The position numbers were made by a program, and so were the translations under genes. This document shows positions 1-5,629 of a stretch of 23,451 bases of DNA, piece by piece; the stretch's first letter is position 1; each line of letters opens with the position of its first letter. The DNA comes from an uncultured Muribaculaceae bacterium (lineage in GTDB: Bacteria; Bacteroidota; Bacteroidia; Bacteroidales; Muribaculaceae): positions 1-23,451 of the forward strand of contig CAJTOB010000048.1 of assembly GCA_910578035.1 (NCBI GenBank). The letters run 5' to 3'. The notes beneath the pieces were generated by a model. The model ran no database searches and was not told the DNA's origin. It saw only the letters and a list, made by a program, of their open reading frames with translations.

Positions 1-180
1 GCCAATAGCTTCCGTAATTTTGTCCTGCCAAGCAATATCAATTTGGCTCCGGCCTTTTCTCCAGTCATAAAGAACGCTCCGAGATTTTTGACATAAAACG
101 CGAATATCGCGTGACTTAGCGGCTCGCTCCTTTGGACTAAGCGAGTTTAGGTAGTTGTCGAGAGCTTCGTTTGCGGTCAT
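1..180 (-). CDS. Partial small HTH-like regulator, cut by left edge
   Basis: Only the first 60 codons are visible; the gene starts at the ATG complementary to 178-180 and runs off the left edge without a stop. The visible protein starts MTANEALDNYLNSLSP and continues with a basic helical stretch containing the segment SVLYDWRKGRSQID, which reads like the recognition half of a helix-turn-helix (compare the 'YxWxxGR' pattern in small phage-like regulators). No catalytic motif is seen. It is transcribed away from the HTH gene at 306 and shares a 125-base intergenic region holding a perfect inverted repeat. A possible -7 element (TTACTTTG, complement of 222-229) lies about 40 bases upstream of the ATG, so the left arm of the repeat would fall in its -33 region. 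The reading frame is convincing; the DNA-binding role is inference from pattern only. Confidence 0.6.
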   Translation of the reverse strand, partial: MTANEALDNYLNSLSPKERAAKSRDIRVLCQKSRSVLYDWRKGRSQIDIAWQDKITEAIG

Positions 181-246
181 ATTCTTGGAAGTACTAAATT
201 ATTATCGTATCTTTACGACGGCAAAGTAACAAAGAAAAATTGAAAC

Positions 247-283
247 TTAAACCATTTGCGAACTACATTCGCAAATGGTTTAA
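247..283. promoter_or_regulatory. Perfect 16-bp inverted repeat, candidate operator
   Basis: The left arm TTAAACCATTTGCGAA (247-262) and the right arm TTCGCAAATGGTTTAA (268-283) are exact reverse complements, separated by CTACA. The repeat lies between two divergent small DNA-binding genes, 23 bases before the ATG at 306 and 67 bases from the ATG at 180. The symmetry and position suggest a dimeric regulator site controlling one or both genes. It could also form a hairpin in the 5' leader of the rightward gene. Confidence 0.6.
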
Positions 284-305
284 TCATCTTTAACACTTGC
301 AGAAC

Positions 306-683
306 ATGAAACATCTTGGACAACTGCTCAAAAAGCACATAGAAACCAATAATATAAAGAAGCGCGACGTCTCAGCTGCCGCTGGAATCACCTCAAACTA
401 TTTGTCGACACTCTTTAACAAAGAGTCAATGGACTGTGAGCTTTGGGAGAAATTATGCTTGGCAAGCGGGATAAATCCGGCAGTCGCCTTTGAAGTGCCT
501 TTGTCAAGCAGCAAAAGTTACTCAGACATATATGCGCAGACCGTTCTCGGTCCGGCAACAGTAACCATCGGGGCTGAACAGAAAACGCTCCTTGACCTAC
601 TTGCGGAAAAGGAGCGTTTGATACAGGTTTTAATGGCCGCGTCGGGCCTTAAAATCGGAACAGAAACGGAACAAATCAAGTGA
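306..683 (+). CDS. XRE-like helix-turn-helix transcriptional regulator
   Basis: A 125-residue protein. The N-terminal part (about residues 1-60) looks like an XRE-type HTH: KKRDVSAAAGITSNYLSTLF is a typical 'helix, turn at Gly, recognition helix' segment, followed by the usual third and fourth helices (ELWEKLCLASGINPAVAFE). The C-terminal half ends in a helical stretch rich in Leu and Glu (TLLDLLAEKERLIQVLM) that could be a dimerisation helix. The frame is also open from a TTG at 297, but the ATG at 306 is the better start. A perfect inverted repeat ends 22 bases upstream, suggesting autoregulation. Its codon use is more AT-rich than that of the housekeeping genes to the right, which may mean the left end belongs to an accessory element; that is inference. 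The target is unknown. Confidence 0.75.
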   Translation: MKHLGQLLKKHIETNNIKKRDVSAAAGITSNYLSTLFNKESMDCELWEKLCLASGINPAVAFEVPLSSSKSYSDIYAQTVLGPATVTIGAEQKTLLDLLAEKERLIQVLMAASGLKIGTETEQIK

Positions 684-761
684 AAGATAACGTATAACCC
701 GTCTAATTGCAGGCTCTAAGATGTTACTATGCGAGGTTTTTCTTTCTTCTCACCCCGACAT

Positions 762-806
762 ACAAGACAACCTTACAGACGTTTTTGGCCTGTAAGGTTG
801 TCTTGT
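762..806 (+). terminator. Long perfect hairpin, probable terminator of the HTH gene
   Basis: ACAAGACAACCTTACAG (762-778) is the exact reverse complement of CTGTAAGGTTGTCTTGT (790-806), giving a 17-bp stem with an 11-base loop. It lies about 80 bases after the stop at 683. There is no clean T run after the stem (only TTAT), so termination is likely but not certain. The 684-1000 gap holds no gene that I can support. Confidence 0.5.
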
Positions 807-827
807 TTATATGCTCATCAAATCTGC

Positions 828-857
828 GCGTTTATTGTATTGTGCAGCAATAAACGC
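828..857. repeat. 10-bp inverted repeat in the gap before rpsU
   Basis: GCGTTTATTG (828-837) and CAATAAACGC (848-857) form a perfect 10-bp stem with a 10-base loop. It is the second hairpin in the gap between the HTH gene and rpsU. No T run follows it. Its function is unknown; it could act with the first hairpin to insulate rpsU, or be a protein site. Confidence 0.4.
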
Positions 858-927
858 ACACGACGGAATACTCAGAGGTAGTTTGAACTTATTTTTCGGA
901 AAAAGAGGTGCTTTTAGGCTCTGATTT

Positions 928-958
928 TTTGCCATGTAAAAATAAATTCCTAATTTTG
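928..958 (+). promoter_or_regulatory. Bacteroidales-type promoter of rpsU
   Basis: TTTG at 928-931 and TAATTTTG at 951-958 match the -33 TTTG and -7 TAnnTTTG elements with a 19-base spacer. The predicted start of transcription is near 963, giving a leader of about 38 bases. Confidence 0.75.
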
Positions 959-1000
959 CCGCGCTAAAGTGAACGCAAATTCAAAACTCACCATTAAAAT

Positions 1001-1192
1001 ATGATCATCGTACAAGTAAAAGAAGGCGAACTCATCGAAAGAGCGCTTAAGAAATTCAAACGTAAATTTGAAAAAACCGGCATCGTTAAAGAACTGCGTC
1101 GCCGTCAGGCTTTCCAGAAACCCTCCGTCACCAACCGTAAGAAGATGATGAAGGCCGTCTACGTGCAGCAGCTCCGCGCCGTAGAGGATTAA
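1001..1192 (+). CDS. rpsU: 30S ribosomal protein bS21
   Basis: A 63-residue basic protein with the full bS21 signature: the start MIIVQVKEGELIERALKKFK, the core KFKRKFEKTGIVKELRRRQ, and a basic C-terminal tail ending in VED as in other Bacteroidales. Its length is that of the family. It is part of the small subunit near the 3' end of 16S rRNA. The 40 bases upstream of the ATG contain no AGGAGG-like sequence; the leader is A-rich. This matters because in Flavobacterium bS21 is reported to help occlude the anti-Shine-Dalgarno sequence and rpsU is reported to carry a strong Shine-Dalgarno, which is not seen here. It has its own promoter and is followed by a long hairpin, so it is probably monocistronic. 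Confidence 0.97.
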   Translation: MIIVQVKEGELIERALKKFKRKFEKTGIVKELRRRQAFQKPSVTNRKKMMKAVYVQQLRAVED

Positions 1193-1236
1193 GCCCCTTC
1201 TTTGCAGGCGCACAGCGCCGACTTTAAAAGCCATAC

Positions 1237-1280
1237 AAGTTTCGTGATTCGGGCCGCAAGGCTCACGAGTCGCGAAATTT
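1237..1280 (+). terminator. GNRA-capped hairpin after rpsU
   Basis: AAGTTTCGTGATTCG (1237-1251) pairs with CGAGTCGCGAAATTT (1266-1280) over 15 positions with three G-U wobbles. The apex carries a second short stem, GCC-GCAA-GGC (1253-1262), closed by a GNRA tetraloop. It lies 45 bases after the rpsU stop. There is no long T run, so it may stabilise the mRNA end as well as, or instead of, terminating. Confidence 0.45.
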
Positions 1281-1358
1281 GTGTTACACTCAGACAGGCC
1301 TCAAAATGCAATATATCGCATATTTTTTGCGTCTGAGCTATTTTTTTTCGGCCAAGGT

Positions 1359-1390
1359 ATTGCACATTTCAAAAAAAGGTCCTACCTTTG
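1359..1390 (+). promoter_or_regulatory. Promoter of tRNA-His
   Basis: TACCTTTG at 1383-1390 matches TAnnTTTG exactly. The upstream element is weaker: ATTG at 1359-1362 with a 20-base spacer. The predicted start is about 12 bases before the tRNA. Confidence 0.6.
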
Positions 1391-1406
1391 CAGTGCCTTT
1401 AAAGAT

Positions 1407-1481
<75 letters not shown>

Positions 1482-1492
1482 CAAAGACAATC

Positions 1493-1535
1493 CAGCCGAT
1501 CGAGTTTCACACCCGGTCGGCTGTTTTTCTTTTTA
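1493..1535 (+). terminator. Intrinsic terminator of tRNA-His
   Basis: CAGCCGATCG (1493-1502) pairs with CGGTCGGCTG (1514-1523) with one G-U wobble, followed by TTTTTCTTTTT. It sits between the tRNA and the ATG at 1547. No separate promoter is obvious for the next gene, which may depend on readthrough. Confidence 0.85.
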
Positions 1536-1546
1536 ATACCCGCCTC

Positions 1547-2359
1547 ATGAAAATCTCTGATCTCGAACCGGTAAAAGAGCTTCTCGACGCCCTTGCCTCC
1601 AGATACAATACCGAAGATTTCGTTGCCGACGACCCTGTACAGTTCGCCCGTCGCTTTGACGATCAACGCGACGCAGAAATAGCCTCACTCCTTGTTTCAT
1701 CTATCGCCTGGGGCAAACGTAGCATGATTCTGCGTAATGCCGACCGCATGCTTGCCCTACTCGAAAACGAACCGTATCATTTTGTCATCGAAGGCGATAT
1801 TGAAGCTATCGGCGAAGCCAACATACACCGTACATTCTTCGGACGCCATCTGCGCCATTATCTCCGAGCGCTGCGCGTGCTCTACTCCCAATACGGCTCT
1901 CTCGAAAATTTCGCCACCGCCACAGGCGCTACGTCCGACGAATTCCCTGCCTGGAAAATTGCCGATGGTTTAAACGGCCTTCTGTGCTCGGCCAACGCCC
2001 GGCACCCTCTCGACGGCCCCAACAGATGTATTCCGGCCAAAGCCGACACTTCTGCTTTAAAGCGGCTCAACATGGCCCTGCGATGGCTCGTGCGCGACGA
2101 TGGCATCGTAGACCTCGGCATGTGGAAAGCGCTCCGACCCTCTCAGCTCTATATACCCCTCGATGTCCATTCGGGCAATACCGCCAGAGCACTCGGACTG
2201 CTCGACCGCAAGCAAAACGACCGCCGCGCTGTCGAAGAACTCACCTCCCGTCTGCGCAAATTCAATCCCGAAGACCCTACTATATATGATTTCGCATTGT
2301 TCGGCGCTGGCGTAAACCAGTTTCAAGGACTCACCAATACTTCTATTTATGAAAACTAA
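1547..2359 (+). CDS. TIGR02757 (DUF2400) family protein
   Basis: A 270-residue cytoplasmic protein. It shows the family's conserved blocks: DAEIASLLVSSIAWGKRSMI near residue 50, KRLNMALRWLVRDDGIVDLGMW near 175, PLDVHSGNTARALGLL near 205, and a C-terminal YDFALFGAG. Family members have an HhH-GPD-like fold resembling DNA glycosylases, but no substrate or reaction is established, so I give no enzymatic name. The frame is open further upstream through the tRNA, but the ATG at 1547, just after the tRNA terminator, matches the usual family start. The 3' end overlaps the next gene by 11 bases, which implies co-transcription with the hydrolase. Confidence 0.85.
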   Translation: MKISDLEPVKELLDALASRYNTEDFVADDPVQFARRFDDQRDAEIASLLVSSIAWGKRSMILRNADRMLALLENEPYHFVIEGDIEAIGEANIHRTFFGRHLRHYLRALRVLYSQYGSLENFATATGATSDEFPAWKIADGLNGLLCSANARHPLDGPNRCIPAKADTSALKRLNMALRWLVRDDGIVDLGMWKALRPSQLYIPLDVHSGNTARALGLLDRKQNDRRAVEELTSRLRKFNPEDPTIYDFALFGAGVNQFQGLTNTSIYEN

Positions 2360-3284
2360 AGCCCTGTTTATAGGCGTAATAATCGCCTTGTTCTCATCGT
2401 TGGCAGCCGAAGCCGCCAAAAAGAGCTCATTCGTATACGACATAGCAGGAAACGACACTCTACGTGTCGATGTCTATAAATGTGAAAACGGAAGCCAGCC
2501 CTCTCCGGCTCTCATATTCGCCTTCGGCGGCAGTTTCAAGCACGGACAACGCGACGACGCCCGATATCTGCCGATGTTCAATTTTCTTGCAGACAACGGC
2601 GTCACCGTCATATCAGCCGATTACCGCACTGCCCTCTCGAATCTTGACCCCGCCGACATAAGCGAGCCCGAAGACTTCGCTGATGCTCTGACCGGCGCCA
2701 TACAGACCGCCGTGCTCGACTACACACGCGCCACAGCATTCACCGTAAGCCACGCCTCTGAATGGGGCATAGACCCGACACGGATATTCGCCTGCGGGTC
2801 AAGCGCAGGAGCGATAACCGTCCTTCAGACTCAATATGAACTATGCAACAGAAACACCACACCGGGTGCATTACCGGCCAATTTCAACTATGCGGGCGTG
2901 ATATCCATGGCCGGAGCCATATTCTCTGACGGCACGCCCCGATGGCGACGCTCGCCTACTCCAATGATGCTTTTCCACGGCGACGCCGACAGCACCGTTC
3001 CCTTCGACCGTGCCACCATCGGCACATTCGGCCTCTGGGGCTCCAAATCTATAGTCGAAAGCCTCAACACAATTGATGCACCATATACCTTCTGGAAAAT
3101 CCTCGGCTCAGACCACTCTGTTGCAATATCGCCGATGGACAGGCATTGTGGCGCCATCCTTGACTTCATACATGCGGTCTGCGAATCTCGGGCAACAATC
3201 ACAAATGTAGAAGAACGCCGGCCCGGTCAATCGCCATATAAAACCGACTTTACTCTCGAAGACTATCTCCGCTCGAACATGTGA
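2349..3284 (+). CDS. Secreted alpha/beta-hydrolase, esterase/lipase-like
   Basis: A 311-residue protein with a cleavable-type signal peptide (MKTKALFIGVIIALFSSLAAEA), so periplasmic or exported. The alpha/beta-hydrolase landmarks are in order: an oxyanion-hole segment FGGS at 59-62, the nucleophile elbow GSSAG at 150-154 with Ser152, HGDAD at 210-214 supplying the acid (probably Asp214), and DH at 255-256 supplying the catalytic His. This order and the DYR segment near 91 fit the carboxylesterase/BD-FAE group. Substrate cannot be read from the sequence. It overlaps the preceding TIGR02757 gene by 11 bases. After it there are 89 bases before the flavin reductase gene. Confidence 0.8.
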   Translation: MKTKALFIGVIIALFSSLAAEAAKKSSFVYDIAGNDTLRVDVYKCENGSQPSPALIFAFGGSFKHGQRDDARYLPMFNFLADNGVTVISADYRTALSNLDPADISEPEDFADALTGAIQTAVLDYTRATAFTVSHASEWGIDPTRIFACGSSAGAITVLQTQYELCNRNTTPGALPANFNYAGVISMAGAIFSDGTPRWRRSPTPMMLFHGDADSTVPFDRATIGTFGLWGSKSIVESLNTIDAPYTFWKILGSDHSVAISPMDRHCGAILDFIHAVCESRATITNVEERRPGQSPYKTDFTLEDYLRSNM

Positions 3285-3373
3285 CAAATCCACGCAGACA
3301 AGCGCGCCGGCTTTGAGATCCGACCATGAACTATAGGCATCTTCAAGGTGTTACAAAGTAAAATACTTTCAAC

Positions 3374-4015
3374 ATGGATCTCAAAGTACTCTATCAACTG
3401 ACTTACGGGCTTTACGTGCTCGGTGCGTTCAAAGACGGTCGCGCAGTCGGGTGTGTGATCAACACGTGTTTTCAGGTAACAAGCGAAAATCCTCTCCTGG
3501 TCGTATCTGTAAACAAAAACAACTACACCCTCGAGGCAATCCGGCAGACCAAACGCTTCTCTCTATCGATAGTAGCCGAAGATACCAATCCCGAAATAAT
3601 CGGCAAATTTGGATTCTTCACAAGCCGCGACACCGACAAATACGCCAATTTCGGATTCGAAACCCATAGCGACGTACCGTGCGTAAAAGGCAAGTTCGCC
3701 GGGCGTCTAATTCTTGAAGCTGAGCAGTTCACCGATTGCGGCACACACGTCCTCGTCCTCGCGCGTCTCAAAGATACCATCGAAGGCTCTGGCACTCCTA
3801 TGACATACGCCTATTACCACAATGTAATAAAAGGCAAGGCGCCTGCAAACGCCCCTACATTCCAAAAGGAAGAGACCAAAGAAGCCAAAAGCACCTTGCG
3901 TAGGTACGAATGTAGCATATGCCACTACATTGCGGAAGTTGACGGCGAACTACCCGACGACTACACATGCCCAGTCTGCGGCGTAGACCGCTCGTTCTTC
4001 AACGAAATCATATAG
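3374..4015 (+). CDS. Flavin reductase-rubredoxin fusion (high-molecular-weight rubredoxin type)
   Basis: A 213-residue cytoplasmic redox protein with two domains. Residues 1 to about 155 form a flavin-reductase-like FMN-binding domain (YGLYVLGAF..GRAVGCVINTCFQVTSENPLLVVSVNK.NYT). Residues about 177-213 form a rubredoxin with iron ligands Cys180, Cys183, Cys199 and Cys202 (CSIC and CPVC motifs). The rubredoxin lacks the usual G-Y of CGY after the second Cys (CHY instead). Proteins with this layout pass electrons from NAD(P)H-linked reductases to flavodiiron or rubrerythrin partners in oxygen and NO defence of anaerobes; no such partner is next to it here. A short palindrome (AAAGTA-AAA-TACTTT, 3355-3369) lies directly upstream of the ATG. 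A strong terminator follows. Confidence 0.88.
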   Translation: MDLKVLYQLTYGLYVLGAFKDGRAVGCVINTCFQVTSENPLLVVSVNKNNYTLEAIRQTKRFSLSIVAEDTNPEIIGKFGFFTSRDTDKYANFGFETHSDVPCVKGKFAGRLILEAEQFTDCGTHVLVLARLKDTIEGSGTPMTYAYYHNVIKGKAPANAPTFQKEETKEAKSTLRRYECSICHYIAEVDGELPDDYTCPVCGVDRSFFNEII

Positions 4016-4020
4016 CATTA

Positions 4021-4056
4021 CAATAAAAAAGGCGGCATAAGCCGCCTTTTTTATTG
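4021..4056. terminator. Bidirectional terminator between convergent genes
   Basis: CAATAAAAAAGGCGGC (4021-4036) and GCCGCCTTTTTTATTG (4041-4056) are exact reverse complements around ATAA. T runs follow the GC stem on both strands, so it can end both the rubredoxin fusion (plus) and the BtuG-like gene (minus). Confidence 0.95.
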
Positions 4057-4069
4057 TGATTAATCAATC

Positions 4070-5221
4070 TTATCTTTTCACAAACGCTATATGACCGGGA
4101 ATATCACCTGTCGTTGCGCTCCACTTGAGATTGCCATCGGTTCCAAAGCAATACACCTTGCCCGACGATGTATAGTTCTTGGCGTCTGTCAGCAGAACAT
4201 AGCCGTTAGCAGGGTGTACAGCGATGCAATAAGCGGTCTTGACATCTTTTGCGGCACCTTCGGCAAGGAATGAACCGTCATAGGCGAAGCCTCCGTCAGC
4301 AATCGGACCGAGTTTACCGTAATTGTATGTTGCATTCCAGTTGGCGTCGTACTCTGTTCCATAGTAATAGATATGGTCGGAAGCCAAAGTAAAATTAGAC
4401 ACTTCACGGTTTACAGCCACAGGATTGCCGAAAATACCGTTTTCGCCACGGTCGAGACGATAAAGATTTGCAGGCACGTCATAGTAGTTGCCGCGCGAGC
4501 TCACCCACATATGTCCGTAAGAATCTATGCGGAGGTGATGCATGTTGATATCGACATCAATACTGCCGGTCTTGGCCATATTCTTGATATCGACCACCGA
4601 TACGGTATTGTCATATTCGCCTGTAGATATAAGAGTCGAATTGGCTACGTAGAGATTGGTTCCGTCTATTGCCATTTCTTCGGGCTGCAGTCCGACAGAC
4701 ACCTTGCCATTGACAGCAAGCGTATTGATGTCAAAACGAACAACCGAACCATTATTGCCGTCGCCGCCCACATAGCTGCTCACATAGGCATTGTTGCCTT
4801 CAAAAACTATGTAACGGGGCGAATTGATGTCTACCTGGCCTATACGTCTGGCAGTAGCGGCATCAAGTACTTCAACCTTATGACTGCCATTGACAACAAT
4901 ATACAGACGGCCCTTGTAAACGGCAATATCATTGCCCGAGTCACCGAGTTCCATAACCTGCTCAGGATTGTTTTCGGCATAGATATTGCGGTAATATGTC
5001 GCCGTAGCATAGTCATAGTAGTCGAGAGTACACTTGTTTGAGCCCATATTGCCCTCATTGAGCAAATAGAAGCCTACAACACCGTCCACTACACCTTCTG
5101 TACCGTCGGTAACCTCGCCTTCGCTGGTTATCATTTTAGGCTCGTCCTCAGTACAAGCCGAGAAAAGGCTCATCGCACCAAGAGCGATAAAGGCCATTAC
5201 TGTCTTCTTAAACATTTTCAT
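4070..5221 (-). CDS. btuG: BtuG-like cobalamin-binding surface lipoprotein (YncE-like beta-propeller)
   Basis: A 383-residue protein. It starts with a lipoprotein signal (lipobox LFSAC, Cys23) followed by acidic residues TEDEP, which fits the surface-export signal of Bacteroidetes lipoproteins. The rest is a chain of beta-propeller blades of YncE/DUF5074 type, seen as repeats such as GRLYIVVNGSHKVEVLDAAT, NNAYVSSYVGGDG and TNLYVANSTL. In Bacteroides, BtuG is a surface beta-propeller that captures vitamin B12 with very high affinity and hands it to the TonB-dependent transporter BtuB. The strongest support for this role is the cobalamin riboswitch in its leader. It is the only gene of the transcript: a terminator follows and no btuB, btuH or other B12 gene is in the window. 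The fold is secure; the ligand is inferred from the riboswitch. Confidence 0.8.
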   Translation of the reverse strand: MKMFKKTVMAFIALGAMSLFSACTEDEPKMITSEGEVTDGTEGVVDGVVGFYLLNEGNMGSNKCTLDYYDYATATYYRNIYAENNPEQVMELGDSGNDIAVYKGRLYIVVNGSHKVEVLDAATARRIGQVDINSPRYIVFEGNNAYVSSYVGGDGNNGSVVRFDINTLAVNGKVSVGLQPEEMAIDGTNLYVANSTLISTGEYDNTVSVVDIKNMAKTGSIDVDINMHHLRIDSYGHMWVSSRGNYYDVPANLYRLDRGENGIFGNPVAVNREVSNFTLASDHIYYYGTEYDANWNATYNYGKLGPIADGGFAYDGSFLAEGAAKDVKTAYCIAVHPANGYVLLTDAKNYTSSGKVYCFGTDGNLKWSATTGDIPGHIAFVKR

Positions 5222-5367
5222 TGATTGGATTGGTAATGCTTTGTTGAGTTAATAATATACTTATCGGTACAACGCCATACATTACCACAGCAGAATCCAT
5301 GTAGCGCAAAAACAGACATCTACAGATTCTCATCGGCCCATAAACCCGCGGGCATGACGGCGAAGTT

Positions 5368-5509
5368 GCATTCGGCAGGTCTTCTGACTTATCCCTGTCG
5401 TCCGCGTCTTCCCGGCAAAAACCAGTGACTTTCATGCGGCGACATATCGCAGGATTCACAGCAGCGGGTACTGTTCCGGACTCTCACCGGATTCCCTTAT
5501 CCGTAATGC
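5368..5509 (-). ncRNA. Cobalamin riboswitch
   Basis: Read on the minus strand, the core elements are in order: GGGAATCCGGTGAGAGTCCG, then the CCCGCTGCTGTGAATCC segment, the B12 box AGTCACTGG (complement of 5423-5430, where the consensus is GCCACTG), GGGAAGACGCGG, and AGTCAGAAGACCTGCC. A P1 stem forms between GCATT (complement of 5505-5509) and AATGC (complement of 5368-5372). A -7 element TAATTTTG (complement of 5515-5522) puts the predicted transcript start at the first bases of the aptamer. About 145 bases of expression platform separate it from the btuG start. It should repress the BtuG-like gene when cobalamin is abundant. Confidence 0.95.
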
Positions 5510-5514
5510 GAGCG

Positions 5515-5522
5515 CAAAATTA
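5515..5522 (-). promoter_or_regulatory. -7 element of the riboswitch-btuG transcript
   Basis: The complement of 5515-5522 reads TAATTTTG, an exact TAnnTTTG match. No TTTG is seen at the expected -33 position. The predicted transcript start coincides with the 5' strand of the riboswitch P1 stem. Confidence 0.6.
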
Positions 5523-5617
5523 GCAAAAAAAGCTGAATCCGCCCTCCTCTCTTTGTTTTTTGCATCTTTCATTCACACCCGGACCTTGTGAAACATGGTT
5601 ATATTGGGGATTTTGGC

Positions 5618-5625
5618 TAATTTTG
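5618..5625 (+). promoter_or_regulatory. -7 element of the helicase gene, 4 bases from the ATG
   Basis: TAATTTTG at 5618-5625 matches TAnnTTTG exactly. Only 4 bases separate it from the ATG at 5630, so transcription should begin at or next to the start codon and give a leaderless mRNA. The -33 element is not clear. Confidence 0.5.
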
Positions 5626-5629
5626 CGGA

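Noticed and set aside
950..1234. 94-codon frame on the minus strand opposite rpsU
   Set aside because: Antisense shadow of a short, highly biased ribosomal protein gene.
4373..5041. 222-codon open frame on the plus strand opposite the BtuG-like gene
   Set aside because: Shadow of a well-supported beta-propeller gene; no domain, signal or promoter.
5208..5459. 83-codon frame on the minus strand over the riboswitch and leader
   Set aside because: It covers the cobalamin riboswitch core and overlaps the btuG start; no protein features.
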